64,000 nt of DNA from an uncultured bacterium (GCA_902791985.1 CADAYD010000014.1:1-64000), one strand, 5' to 3'; counted from the first letter of the stretch, positions 55,506 to 64,000 are shown. Made by a program: numbers and translations. Notes: generated from the letters alone by a model not told the origin.

Positions 55506-57407
55506 ATGAATAAAAGTCAGTCAACGGGGTTATATGTTATACTTGCAATAGTTGTTGTGGTATTTTTGTCAACAATTTTTATGACAGGCCCGGTTACGAA
55601 TACAACAGAAATTTCTTATACAAAATTTCTGACAATGCTTGAAAACAAAGAGTTTTCTAAAATTGAAAAAACAGAGGATGTGATATATGCGATTCCGACA
55701 ATTCAACCAAAAGTTGAAAAGAAACAGGATGAAGGCATAAACACAAATTCTCCTTTCTTACTTCCTGATAATACAAACGGGCAGGCTCCGTTGTTTCAAT
55801 ACAAAGTACAAATTCCTGCCAATGATGAAACATTGATGGATAAATTAAATGCATCCGGTGCTGATGTTACGGTCAAAAAAGTGCAGGAATCCGGTCAGCT
55901 TGTCGGGAATATAGGTACATTCTTAATAGTATTGTTTGCCATAATTTCGCTTGGCTTAATGATAAAAGCCATTCAGGCAGGCGGTTCTCAGGCGATGTCG
56001 TTTGGCAAAAGCAAAGCAAAAATGCTGTTAGACTCCAAAGTTAAAACAACATTCAAAGACGTTGCTGGTATTGACGAAGAGAAAAAAGAGCTTGAAGAAA
56101 TTGTAGATTTTCTCAAAAACGGTGAAAAATATATGAAACTCGGTGCAAAGATACCTAAAGGAGTTCTGCTTGTCGGACCTCCGGGAACAGGTAAAACCCT
56201 TATGGCTAAAGCCGTTGCTGGGGAAGCAAATGTACCGTTTTTCTCAATTTCAGGTTCAGATTTTGTTGAAATGTTTGTCGGTGTCGGTGCAAGCCGTGTT
56301 CGTGACTTGTTTGAACAGGCTAAAAAACATCAGCCGTGTATCATCTTCATTGACGAAATAGATGCGGTCGGACGTCAGCGTGGTGCCGGTCTTGGCGGCG
56401 GGCATGATGAAAGAGAACAAACGTTGAATCAACTGCTTGTTGAAATGGACGGGTTTGATGCCAATACAAATATTATCGTTATTGCGGCAACAAACAGACC
56501 TGATATTTTGGATAATGCATTATTACGTCCGGGACGGTTTGACAGACAAATTTATATCAATGCACCTGATGTTAAAGGCAGAGAGCAAATTTTGGAGGTT
56601 CATGCAAAGAATAAAAAACTCGATTCCGATGTTGATTTGAAAATTCTCGCAAAACGCACCCCAGGGTTTACGGGGGCTGATTTGCAGAATTTGTTAAACG
56701 AATCCGCACTTCTTGCGGCTCGCAAAAACAAAGACAAAATCAATATGGAAGATGTTGATGTTTCAATAGATAGAGTTATCGCGGGGGTTGAGAAAAAAAG
56801 CAGAGTGCTGACGGATAAAGATAAAGAACTCACTTCTTATCACGAAGTCGGTCATGCTTTGATAGACAAACTTTTGCCCGATGCAAACGAACTTCATAAA
56901 GTATCGATTATTCCAAGAGGTATGGCTTTAGGTGTTACATGGACAAGACCGAAAGATGAAAGCGTTCATGTAAGCAAAGCAAAACTTTTGGCTAAAATCG
57001 CAGTATCATTGGGTGGTCGTGCGGCTGAAGAAATCGTTTACGGCAAGAATGAGGTTTCAACAGGGGCTTCGCAGGATTTAATCAACGTAACTGATATGGC
57101 GCGCAAAATGGTTACTGCGTGGGGCATGAGTGATAAACTCGGACCTATGGCTTATGGTAAAAATCAAGAAAATGTCTTTATGGGCAGAGATTTTGGGCAT
57201 CAAAGAGATTACTCCGAGCAAATTGCTTACGAAATCGATGAAGAAATCAAAAATATCGTTGAAGAAAGATATGAACTTGCCAAAAAGTTGCTTATTGAAA
57301 ACAGAGATATGCTCGAAGCCATTTCAAAAGAATTGTTAGATAAGGAAACCATTGACGAACAAGAATTTCAGGAAATTATGGACAGAGTCAGAAACTCAAG
57401 AGCATAA
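55506..57407 (+). CDS. ftsH: ATP-dependent zinc metalloprotease FtsH
   Basis: A 633-residue membrane AAA+ protease. Membrane helices at about 7-26 and 137-157; Walker A GPPGTGKT (about 226), Walker [12 protein letters not shown], the second region of homology with [20 protein letters not shown], and the zinc site HEVGHALID (about 444). It degrades misassembled membrane and short-lived cytosolic proteins. Its promoter region (55349-55505) is short; AAAGG lies 13 bases before the ATG. Two corrinoid protein genes follow after 3 and 1 bases, suggesting one transcript. Confidence 0.97.
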   Translation: MNKSQSTGLYVILAIVVVVFLSTIFMTGPVTNTTEISYTKFLTMLENKEFSKIEKTEDVIYAIPTIQPKVEKKQDEGINTNSPFLLPDNTNGQAPLFQYKVQIPANDETLMDKLNASGADVTVKKVQESGQLVGNIGTFLIVLFAIISLGLMIKAIQAGGSQAMSFGKSKAKMLLDSKVKTTFKDVAGIDEEKKELEEIVDFLKNGEKYMKLGAKIPKGVLLVGPPGTGKTLMAKAVAGEANVPFFSISGSDFVEMFVGVGASRVRDLFEQAKKHQPCIIFIDEIDAVGRQRGAGLGGGHDEREQTLNQLLVEMDGFDANTNIIVIAATNRPDILDNALLRPGRFDRQIYINAPDVKGREQILEVHAKNKKLDSDVDLKILAKRTPGFTGADLQNLLNESALLAARKNKDKINMEDVDVSIDRVIAGVEKKSRVLTDKDKELTSYHEVGHALIDKLLPDANELHKVSIIPRGMALGVTWTRPKDESVHVSKAKLLAKIAVSLGGRAAEEIVYGKNEVSTGASQDLINVTDMARKMVTAWGMSDKLGPMAYGKNQENVFMGRDFGHQRDYSEQIAYEIDEEIKNIVEERYELAKKLLIENRDMLEAISKELLDKETIDEQEFQEIMDRVRNSRA

Positions 57408-57410
57408 TTC

Positions 57411-58091
57411 ATGATTAATATAAACAACAAATCAAAATTAATTGCATTAAATTTAAATGCCGACAATCAACCTTTACAAAAGGTTGATTGTGATATTTTG
57501 GCGCTTAAATTTGACGAAGATATTGAAAAATCAAAAGAGATTTTGAAAAATCTTTTGCCGAAAATTGACAAACCTCTGATGATGTGCGGATGTGGTAAAG
57601 ACGACACAGACAGGGTTTTATTGCCCGAACTTATAAAAATTCTCGATAGAGCATGCATCATTTCGTATGTTACCGAAAAAACTTACAAAGATATTATTCC
57701 TTTTGTCATTGATGGTGGTCATTATGCGGTTTTAAAAACTCCTATAGACATAAATTTAGCTAAAGAACTCAATATTTTGTGTATTGATATGGGATTAGAG
57801 AAAAATAAAATCCTTATGAACACGGATATTGGCGGTCTTGGTTACGGTTATGAGTATGGTTACAGCATAATGGAAAAAGTTCGGCTTGAAAATGGGGATG
57901 AGTATCTGAATCTGCCATTAATAAGTGAAGCAGGAATAGAGTCTTTAAAAACTAAAGAGGCAAAATTCGGCGGAGAAAAACGCTCAAGAATGATAGAACT
58001 AACTGCAATTAGCGGTGCTTTGGCAGCTGGTGCGAATATTGTTCTTGTAAATAATTCCGACAATATTAATATAGTACGAGGGCTTTTGTAG
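57411..58091 (+). CDS. CdhD/AcsD-like small subunit of corrinoid iron-sulfur protein, compact
   Basis: A 226-residue TIM-barrel-type protein, shorter than the usual roughly 310. Recognisable family parts are KPLMMCGCGKDDTDRVLLPE (about 54-73), the glycine-rich NTDIGGLGYGYEYGYSIMEK (about 137-156) and the C-terminal RMIELTAISGALAAGANIVL. In the Wood-Ljungdahl pathway the small subunit pairs with AcsC/CdhE to carry a methyl group on cobalamin. The large-subunit homolog follows at once. No acetyl-CoA synthase gene is here, so methyl transfer to another acceptor is inferred. Confidence 0.8.
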   Translation: MININNKSKLIALNLNADNQPLQKVDCDILALKFDEDIEKSKEILKNLLPKIDKPLMMCGCGKDDTDRVLLPELIKILDRACIISYVTEKTYKDIIPFVIDGGHYAVLKTPIDINLAKELNILCIDMGLEKNKILMNTDIGGLGYGYEYGYSIMEKVRLENGDEYLNLPLISEAGIESLKTKEAKFGGEKRSRMIELTAISGALAAGANIVLVNNSDNINIVRGLL

Positions 58092-58092
58092 T

Positions 58093-59238
58093 ATGGAAAT
58101 GACGGGATTACAAATTTTTAAATATATGCCTGCCGCAAAAAAACTTGAGCATACCAACTGCAAAGAATGCGGATGTCCTACTTGTATGGTATATTCGCTA
58201 AAACTGGCAAAACAACAGATAAAACTTGACAGATGCCCTTATGTCTGTGACGAATTAAGACAAATTTACTGCCAAAGTCTGAAGCATCCGCAAAATACAG
58301 TTCAAATCGGGGATTTAAAAATCGGGGGCGAAAATGTTTTGTATCGCCATGAAAAAACTTTTATAAACCCGACAATCCTAGCGGTTATGGTAGATTGTTC
58401 AAAGCCTGATTACGAGGATAAGATCAAAGGAATTTGTGAATTTAAATACACACATGTCGGCGAAAATTTCGGGGTTGATTTGGTTATTCTGAAAAATTCA
58501 GATAATAAAGCAGAGTTGTCATTGCGAGCCTACAGGCGAAGCAATCCAGCCATTATAAATTCAGAACAATTACAATCTTTAGAATTAAATATTATTGAAG
58601 AACAGGATTTTCAGACGACAAAGGATTATCTTATTGAAACCCGTCGCAGGGCGATTTTAGAAAAAGATGAAAACAGTTCTGCGCCCGTTTGTGTCGTGAT
58701 GAAAAATGACGATATATACTCACAGTGTGCAAAAGCAGGGTTTTATCTGTGTAAATATGCAAATATGCTCGTTTTTGAAGAGTTTGATGCAGATTTATTT
58801 TCAACCCTGATAACTTTAAGGCACAACATTTTTACCGACCCGCAAAAGACTTTGCAGGTTGATTCGGGCCTTTATAAGTACAATAACCCTGACGAAAACT
58901 CGATTATATTTATGACAACAAATTTTGCGCTGACTTATTTTGCGGTTGCAAATGAACTTGAAAATCTTGCTGTCCCATCTTACCTAATTATTGTACCTGC
59001 TGACGGAATGAGCGTTTTGACTGCTTGGTCCGCACAGACTTTCACGCCTGAGATTGTGTCAAAATTTTTGGAAGAACTTGATATAAAAAATAAGATTAAA
59101 ACCCGTAAAATTATTATTCCGGGGCTTGTTTCCGATATGATAGAGGAACTAAACGCACAATGTCCTGATTTTGAATTCGTTGAGGGTACAAAAGACGCTT
59201 CGGATATAGGGGAATTTGTGAAGAAACTCTCAGTTTAA
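58093..59238 (+). CDS. CdhE/AcsC-like large subunit of corrinoid iron-sulfur protein
   Basis: A 381-residue protein (usual about 445). The N-terminal 4Fe-4S motif has Cys at 23, 26, 31 and 48 (NCKECGCPTC ... RCPYV). A reduced TIM barrel follows, then the cobalamin-binding C-terminus starting TTNFALTYFAVANELE (about 274) and continuing GMSVLTAWSAQTF and RKIIIPGLV, all close to AcsC. Residues about 142-153 (SLRAYRRSNPA) are encoded by an inserted palindromic repeat at 58516-58551. The cluster and cobalamin would carry and reactivate a methyl group. Start ATG lies 1 base after the small-subunit stop. Confidence 0.9.
   Translation: MEMTGLQIFKYMPAAKKLEHTNCKECGCPTCMVYSLKLAKQQIKLDRCPYVCDELRQIYCQSLKHPQNTVQIGDLKIGGENVLYRHEKTFINPTILAVMVDCSKPDYEDKIKGICEFKYTHVGENFGVDLVILKNSDNKAELSLRAYRRSNPAIINSEQLQSLELNIIEEQDFQTTKDYLIETRRRAILEKDENSSAPVCVVMKNDDIYSQCAKAGFYLCKYANMLVFEEFDADLFSTLITLRHNIFTDPQKTLQVDSGLYKYNNPDENSIIFMTTNFALTYFAVANELENLAVPSYLIIVPADGMSVLTAWSAQTFTPEIVSKFLEELDIKNKIKTRKIIIPGLVSDMIEELNAQCPDFEFVEGTKDASDIGEFVKKLSV
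58516..58551. repeat. Palindromic repeat inserted in frame in the CdhE-like gene
   Basis: Outer arms ATTGC (58521-58525) and GCAAT (58541-58545) and an inner GCCTACAGGC hairpin give an inverted repeat. TCATTGCGAG...GCGAAGCAATCC is a dispersed palindromic repeat type I know from many bacterial genomes. Here it is read through without a stop. Confidence 0.75.
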
Positions 59239-59897
59239 TTTTTTTTCTCAACTGTTGCGATAAACTTTACTGCTTCATTAGACGGAATGGCAAAGCCTAT
59301 TCCGATATTTGAGATGTTATGGTCAGGGTTATAAATTGACTGGCTTATTCCTATAACTTCGCCTGTTGAATTGAGTATTGGGCCTCCAGAACACCCTGGG
59401 TTTATTGCGGCATCTGTTTGAAAACGGTTTTTTACATAATCAATTCTTGAAATTATCCCCTGCGTGAGTGTGTTTGAAAATCCGAACGGATTGCCGATAG
59501 TCAAAACTTTTTGCCCCACTTTTACTTCTTCACTGTCACCAAATGATACAATTGGAAGTTCTTCCTTTGTTTCAATTTTTAATATTGCAAGGTCTTTTTT
59601 ATCTTTCATTTTTGCAACGAGTTTTGCTTTGTATGTTTTGCCGTTTGAGGTCGTAATATCAATGGTTTTTGCATCTTCTACGACGTGCCAGCCAGTTAAA
59701 ATTTGCCCGTCTGTGGTAATTATGCAGCCTGTCCCCTCTGACACTCCGTCATCAAGTTGTGCCGTTACGGCAACTATTGCAGGTGAAATTTTTTCATATA
59801 CATTGATATTTACAAGTTCGTCTTTGTCATAGTCTTGGGCAAAAGTTGGTGTGCTGAGTGTTAATATTACTGCTATTGTTGTTATAATTTTTTTCAT
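59235..59897 (-). CDS. HtrA-like trypsin-fold serine protease without PDZ
   Basis: A 220-residue exported protease with signal peptide (residues 1-20). The catalytic triad is His in TGWHVVED (about 74), Asp in KKDLAIL (about 103) and Ser in NPGCSGGPIL (about 168). It ends after the protease domain; the usual C-terminal PDZ domain is absent. It probably degrades damaged envelope proteins, perhaps as a monomer or trimer. Convergent with the CdhE-like gene, overlapping by 4 bases. Confidence 0.92.
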   Translation of the reverse strand: MKKIITTIAVILTLSTPTFAQDYDKDELVNINVYEKISPAIVAVTAQLDDGVSEGTGCIITTDGQILTGWHVVEDAKTIDITTSNGKTYKAKLVAKMKDKKDLAILKIETKEELPIVSFGDSEEVKVGQKVLTIGNPFGFSNTLTQGIISRIDYVKNRFQTDAAINPGCSGGPILNSTGEVIGISQSIYNPDHNISNIGIGFAIPSNEAVKFIATVEKKN

Positions 59898-60076
59898 AAT
59901 ACCTCATTATATTTCATAAATAATTATTGTTTTTTATTTGTGTTAAAGCCATTGTCTTTTTGTGTTAAATAGGTTGTGTTCTTGCAAATATTAAAATAAT
60001 AATGTATAATTGCCGTAAGAGTTGAAAATGTAGGTCGGGCGTGCTTGCTCGAAACAGAATATAAAAGGAGAAAATT

Positions 60077-60835
60077 ATGTCAAGAATTGATTTATTCAAA
60101 CATCATTTGGAAGAAAAAAGAGCAGTAAAAGTTATCGCAGGTATCGATAATTTTGATATTGAAAATATTAAAAAAGTAGTGTCTTCAGCCGAAAAATCAG
60201 GAGCAAGTGCAGTTGATATTTGCGCAAGAGAAGATATTGTTCGTGAAATTCGTTCAATGACCGATATGCCTATTTTTGTATCTTCAATTGTTCCATCAGA
60301 ACTTGCAAGAGCAGTTGAACTTGGTGCTGACGGTATTGAAGTCGGCAATTTTGACACATTATATAAGGATGGTCGTTCTTTCACTGCTCAAGAAGTTTTG
60401 GATATCGTTAAAGAAACAAAATTATTAATTGACGGTAGTGATGTATTTTTCTGTGTTACAATCCCCGGTGAAATTTCTACAGCCGATCAAATTGAACTTG
60501 CCCATCATTTAGAAGAAATGGGTATTGATTTAATACAAACTGAAGGTCATTATTATCCGCATTCAGAAATGACAGGAGCAAGAGCATTAATGGATAGAGC
60601 AGAATTGACTATATCTAATACAGTAGAACTTTGCAGAAATGTTGAAATTCCTATTATGACTGCAACAGGTATTAATCCTACAACTGCACCTTTTGCTTTT
60701 GCTGCAGGTGCAAGTGCTATAGGATGCGGTTCATGCATTAATAAATTGTCTTCAGAACTTTCAATGATGGCAACAATTTCTGCGTTGGTTGAAATTGCAA
60801 ATAAAAATGCCGTTAAAGTTCCGGAATTGGTATAA
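60077..60835 (+). CDS. Ycf23/DUF561 family TIM-barrel protein
   Basis: A 252-residue protein with an AAGGAG site. Ycf23-like proteins are shared by cyanobacteria and some algal plastids; the function is unknown. The recognised features are KVIAGIDNFDIENIKKVVSS (about 18-37), CAREDIVREI, the barrel strands (GADGIEVGNFD, LIQTEGHYY) and the final AAGASAIGCGSCINKL with a phosphate-binding-like loop. A leader with AAATGTAGGTCGG (60025-60038) precedes it, a motif repeated before ssb. A strong terminator follows. Confidence 0.85.
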   Translation: MSRIDLFKHHLEEKRAVKVIAGIDNFDIENIKKVVSSAEKSGASAVDICAREDIVREIRSMTDMPIFVSSIVPSELARAVELGADGIEVGNFDTLYKDGRSFTAQEVLDIVKETKLLIDGSDVFFCVTIPGEISTADQIELAHHLEEMGIDLIQTEGHYYPHSEMTGARALMDRAELTISNTVELCRNVEIPIMTATGINPTTAPFAFAAGASAIGCGSCINKLSSELSMMATISALVEIANKNAVKVPELV

Positions 60836-60852
60836 ATTCCATTATAATAAGA

Positions 60853-60887
60853 AAGTCGTTTGACAGTTTGTCAGACGACTTTTTTTA
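60853..60887 (+). terminator. Terminator after the Ycf23-like gene
   Basis: A 13-bp stem AAGTCGTTTGACA with TGTCAGACGACTT (one G-T pair), loop GTT, then T7. Confidence 0.93.
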
Positions 60888-60915
60888 TGTTATATTTAGC
60901 TTACAGGTAATATTG

Positions 60916-61650
60916 ATGATTAGATTTCTTGGTATATGTGTTCAAAATTTAATAATTTGTATTAAATATCTTTTTGGGGGTAATCAACGGTTTAAGACTG
61001 TTATTTCTCAAGCGGCAGCAATTAGTTATGATTCTCTGTTAATTTCGCTTGTAATTGCTTTTATTGCCGCTGCGGTTATTGCTATTCAGGTTTCAAAAGA
61101 ATTTTTGATGACGGGGGCTGAAACGTACATTGGCGGAACTATTGCAATTGTAATGATTAGAGAGATTGCTCCGGGGTTTGTTGCATTGGCAATCGGAGCA
61201 AGAGCCGGAACCGCGATTTCAGCAGAAATTGCCAATATGCAGGTAACATCTCAGGTTGATGCTATAAAAACCTTAAAAATCGACCCTATCGGATATTATT
61301 TTACCCCACGAATTTTAGGTGCTGCAGTAACTGTTCCGATGGTTGTTTTGATAGCGGAATTCATCGGAATTACCGGCGGAATGGCTGTTGCACAGGGAAC
61401 AATAGGACTTCACCCCGCAAGATATTGGCATTCTGTATGGGCTTGGATGGCTACAAAAGATATTTACATAAGTCTTTTAAAAGCCTGTATTTTTGGTGCA
61501 TTAATTGCGCTTGTTTGTGCATCTAGAGGTTATTTAACAAAAGGCGGAGCAAAAGAAGTCGGAATTGCGACAACAAGGGCAGCAATTCTTTCGACGATTT
61601 TTATGCTTATTGCAGACTTTTTAATCAATTTGCTTTTCTATATTGCGTAA
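60916..61650 (+). CDS. MlaE-type ABC transporter permease
   Basis: About 244 residues. The ATG at 60916 follows AGGT; an in-frame TTG at 60868 lies within the terminator hairpin and is rejected. The MlaE family pattern is visible: a long N-terminal amphipathic region, then hydrophobic helices (LVIAFIAAAVIAIQVSKEFL), REIAPGFVALAIGARAGTAISAE and DAIKTLKIDPIGYYFTPRIL. It is the membrane part of a phospholipid (Mla/Mce) transporter, or in cyanobacteria and plastids the TGD-like lipid importer. The ATPase and MCE protein are not adjacent here. Confidence 0.9.
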   Translation: MIRFLGICVQNLIICIKYLFGGNQRFKTVISQAAAISYDSLLISLVIAFIAAAVIAIQVSKEFLMTGAETYIGGTIAIVMIREIAPGFVALAIGARAGTAISAEIANMQVTSQVDAIKTLKIDPIGYYFTPRILGAAVTVPMVVLIAEFIGITGGMAVAQGTIGLHPARYWHSVWAWMATKDIYISLLKACIFGALIALVCASRGYLTKGGAKEVGIATTRAAILSTIFMLIADFLINLLFYIA

Positions 61651-62022
61651 TTATTTCAAATCATCGGATTTGAATATGTTGTAACCTTCGTAGTGGTAGC
61701 TTGCATCAATACCTTTCGTATAAACTTCTCTTTTGTTAATATCAGAAGTCAGAGCATTTTTTAAAAGTTCTTTTATTTCGACTGTTTTAATCGGACTTCT
61801 TTCCATCGCAAGCAGATAGTCTTTTTTATCAATTTTACTCCAGTCAACAACTTTGCTGATTTCGCTTTTTAAAATTAAATAAAGCCAGATGCGTGTACTT
61901 CTGCTGTTTCCTTCTCTAAACGGGTGAGCAATATTCATTTCGACATATTTGTCTATAATTTCATCAAAATTTGATTGAGTCATAGAATCAATATGTTTTA
62001 AAGCTGATTTAAGATACATCAC
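61651..62022 (-). pseudogene. Fic-domain protein, N-terminally truncated
   Basis: At most 123 residues. The core Fic motif reads HPFREGNSRSTR (about 34-45) instead of the usual HPFxxGNGRxxR, with Ser for the second Gly of the loop that binds ATP phosphates. The fragment includes the family's C-terminal helices, but normal Fic proteins have about 70 further N-terminal residues that are missing here. An open stretch continues upstream to a stop at 62056 (HILFAPVMYLK). So the gene is probably a remnant and its AMP-transferase activity is doubtful. Stop abuts that of the convergent mlaE-type gene. Confidence 0.7.
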
Positions 62023-62193
62023 AGGTGCAAATAGGATGTGTCGTTCTGGTGCACCTTATTAATTAATTTCCATTCGCCCGCAGTATTAATTTGGTGGGAG
62101 TGGGGTAAATTTAATGTAATCGACTATTTACTCCTCACTTTATTTATATTTTTGTTTATACTATAATTTCCATAGTCATCGGAAAGGATTTTT

Positions 62194-63195
62194 ATGAAAC
62201 AGGTTATCGTATCGGGTATGAGGCCGACAGGTAAATTGCACTTGGGACACTACTTGGGTGTAATCAAAAACTGGGTTAATCTGCAGGACAAATATGACTG
62301 CTATTATTTTGTAGCAGACTGGCATGCCCTGACTACAAAATACGATAAAACCGATGAACTCAGACAAAACACTTATGACGTTGTTCTTGATTGGCTTGCG
62401 TGCGGAATTGACCCTGAAAAATCCGTTATATATGTTCAATCTTTAATTCCTGAGGTTGCTGAACTTAATGTGTATTTGAGTATGATAACTCCTCAAAACT
62501 GGGTTGAACGTGACCCGACCTTAAAAGATATGGTTAAAATTCTCAAAACCAAAGAAGGTCAGGAGCAGCAAATGAACTACGGACTTTTGGGTTATCCTGT
62601 TTTGATGAGTGCGGATATTATGATGATGAATGCTGATTTGGTTCCTGTCGGAATTGATCAGGTTGCGCATATTGAGATTACAAGAGATATTGCAAGAAGG
62701 TTTAACAATCTTTACGGAGAATTTTTCCATGAAGCAAAACCTTTGCTCAATGAATGTTCTTTGATTTGCGGACTTGACGGCAACAAAATGGGCAAATCTT
62801 ATCATAATGACATAAAAATTTCTTATAGCGCAGAAGAAACATCCAAAAAAATCATGACTGCAATAACCGACCGTTCACGTTTGCGCAAAGATGATTTGGG
62901 TCATCCGGATGAATGTGAGGTTGTTTATAAATACTGGAAAATTTTCGGAACGGAAGAAGAAATTTCAACAGTCAGAAGCGAATGTGAACAAGGATTAAGA
63001 GGTTGTGCTCAATGTAAACGTCAGCTTGGAGATAAGATTAACGAAATACTTGCTCCGATAAGAGAAAAACGCAAATATTATGAAGAACATCTTGACGAAG
63101 TTGATGATATAATAAGAGCAGGTTCGGTAAAAGCAAAGGAAAAAGCATCACAAGTTCTTGATGGTGTAAAAGAATTGGTAAAAATATATAAATAA
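62194..63195 (+). CDS. trpS: Tryptophanyl-tRNA synthetase
   Basis: A 333-residue class I synthetase. The HIGH motif is GKLHLGHYLG (about 13-22) and the KMSKS motif is NKMGKSYHN (about 200). The specificity helix region with PVGIDQVAHIEITRDIARRF is normal. It charges tRNA-Trp. The ribosome site GGAAAGGA lies 9 bases before the ATG; TATACT and TATAAT-like elements are at about 62157-62167. Confidence 0.97.
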   Translation: MKQVIVSGMRPTGKLHLGHYLGVIKNWVNLQDKYDCYYFVADWHALTTKYDKTDELRQNTYDVVLDWLACGIDPEKSVIYVQSLIPEVAELNVYLSMITPQNWVERDPTLKDMVKILKTKEGQEQQMNYGLLGYPVLMSADIMMMNADLVPVGIDQVAHIEITRDIARRFNNLYGEFFHEAKPLLNECSLICGLDGNKMGKSYHNDIKISYSAEETSKKIMTAITDRSRLRKDDLGHPDECEVVYKYWKIFGTEEEISTVRSECEQGLRGCAQCKRQLGDKINEILAPIREKRKYYEEHLDEVDDIIRAGSVKAKEKASQVLDGVKELVKIYK

Positions 63196-63246
63196 ATGTA
63201 GGTCGGTGTTGACACGCTGACAAAAAAGATATAAGAGGTAAAAATT

Positions 63247-63591
63247 ATGAATACGGTTACAATAGTAGGCAGAGTCGGCAGAGATGCATCAGAAAATTTC
63301 ACATCTTTTGAATCCGGAAAAACAAAAACTAATTTTTCTGTTGCAGTAAACAGATGGGATGCTAAAACTAAAGCCGAAGTTACAGACTGGTTTAACATTG
63401 ATGTTTGGGATAAACAATCTGAATTTGCATCAGAGTATGTTAAAAAAGGCAGACTTGTTGCAGTTGACGGCAGAATTGCAAACAGACGCTGGACTGATAA
63501 AGCAACAGGTGATGAAAAAGAAACATTCTATATTGTTGCAAATAACATAAGATTATTAGGATCTAAAAGAGACGTAGAAGAAGCAGTATAA
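63247..63591 (+). CDS. ssb: Single-stranded DNA-binding protein, short form
   Basis: A 114-residue single OB-fold, starting MNTVTIVGRVGRDA and including WFNIDVWDKQSEFASEYVKKG. The acidic C-terminal tip (DDDIPF-like) that recruits partner proteins in most bacterial SSBs is absent; the protein ends RDVEEAV. It may be a shortened or secondary SSB. AAATGTAGGTCGG (63194-63206) overlaps the end of trpS and precedes the gene. Its stop overlaps the next gene's start (TAATG). Confidence 0.9.
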   Translation: MNTVTIVGRVGRDASENFTSFESGKTKTNFSVAVNRWDAKTKAEVTDWFNIDVWDKQSEFASEYVKKGRLVAVDGRIANRRWTDKATGDEKETFYIVANNIRLLGSKRDVEEAV

Positions 63592-64000
63592 TGATAACGA
63601 ATTCCAATATTGTAGGTATTATTGCGGATGATTTAACCGGAGCAAATGATACTGCATTGCAGTTCAAACTAAATGGCGCTGATACTAATATTTTATTGAA
63701 TGAAAATATATCAGAAGTAGATGAGCGTATACCTCAAGCGTGGGCGATTTCAACCGAATCGAGAAACGGTACTCCTGCTTGTGCATTTGAAAAAGTAAAA
63801 AAAGCAGTTGAATTATTTATTGATAAAATTAATCCTGATTTCTTTTATAAAAAAATTGATTCAACTGTTCGCGGGAATATTGCTGTTGAAGTTATGTCTG
63901 CATTGGAGGCATTGGATTGGGATGCTGCGGTTATTATGCCTGCATTTCCTGCTCAAGGCAGGATAACAGTCGGGGGGTATCAATTACTCCAAGGTTCGCC
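63591..64000 (+). CDS. Four-carbon acid sugar kinase family protein, 5' part
   Basis: Incomplete at the window edge; about 136 codons visible. The N-terminus IADDLTGANDTALQF and the STESRNGTPACAFEKV and KKIDSTVRGNIAVEV segments are typical of the DUF1537 nucleotide-binding kinase family (OtnK/DtnK). Such kinases phosphorylate tetronate-type sugar acids in catabolism. It is coupled to ssb through a TAATG overlap, an odd pairing. The substrate cannot be decided from this part. Confidence 0.9.
   Translation, partial: MITNSNIVGIIADDLTGANDTALQFKLNGADTNILLNENISEVDERIPQAWAISTESRNGTPACAFEKVKKAVELFIDKINPDFFYKKIDSTVRGNIAVEVMSALEALDWDAAVIMPAFPAQGRITVGGYQLLQGS

Noticed and set aside
60868-60915. N-terminal extension of the MlaE-type permease
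   Set aside because: The start would lie inside a strong terminator hairpin; the ATG at 60916 has a ribosome site and a normal family N-terminus.

Overview
The window is AT-rich, gene-dense bacterial chromosome, most consistent with a gut member of the non-photosynthetic sister lineage of Cyanobacteria (Vampirovibrionia/Melainabacteria, probably Gastranaerophilales). This placement is inferred from gene content, not measured. An LdpA-like iron-sulfur protein (54404-55348) and a Ycf23/DUF561 protein (60077-60835) are otherwise typical of cyanobacteria and plastids. No photosynthesis gene is present. Many unfamiliar small proteins, LysM proteins and TPR proteins look lineage-specific.

Layout. 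1-2420: the 3' end of tmRNA (ssrA), followed by three more copies of its last 18 bases, GC-richer repeats, hairpins and a two-gene cassette; it looks like a serial integration site. 2512-8703: secreted proteins, an RsbU-type phosphatase with a STAS partner, a LysM protein and a LicD-like transferase. 8916-14951: an ion antiporter, a 904-residue calpain-like protease with a LysM-like tail, and two TPR-type proteins. 15157-19340: Na/phosphate symporter, acyl-ACP thioesterase, Tag glycosylase and a paralogous membrane-protein pair. 19509-24159: a giant TPR/coiled-coil protein and two small paralogs. 24211-31709: serS, lepA, two more small paralogs, then dnaG-rpoD, where dnaG carries an apparent single-base frameshift. 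31760-40905: family-4 uracil-DNA glycosylase, alanine symporter, GT8 glycosyltransferase, orphan DNA methyltransferase, mutL-ispE, proS. 41021-49956: LysM membrane protein, thioredoxin-like protein, rnhA, two UvrD-type helicases (one with an Fe-S nuclease domain), two matrixin-like proteases and an XRE regulator. 49957-50456: tRNA-Glu(CTC) beside a second RNA-gene-end scar. 50457-59897: dnaB, PAP2 phosphatase, a class A beta-lactamase-like protein, LdpA-like protein, ftsH coupled to a corrinoid iron-sulfur protein pair, and an HtrA-like protease. 60077-64000: Ycf23-like protein, MlaE permease, truncated Fic, trpS, ssb and a partial four-carbon acid sugar kinase gene.

The most notable points are: (a) duplicated 3' ends of two RNA genes (ssrA and tRNA-Glu) with the same architecture; (b) a compact CdhD/CdhE (AcsD/AcsC) corrinoid protein pair in a tight cluster with ftsH, one gene carrying an in-frame palindromic repeat; (c) dnaG split by one extra T; (d) paralogous small-protein genes whose 5' and 3' flanks are mutually complementary; (e) a calpain-like protease fused to a lineage-type LysM domain. 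No insertion sequence, integrase, CRISPR array or rRNA was seen.
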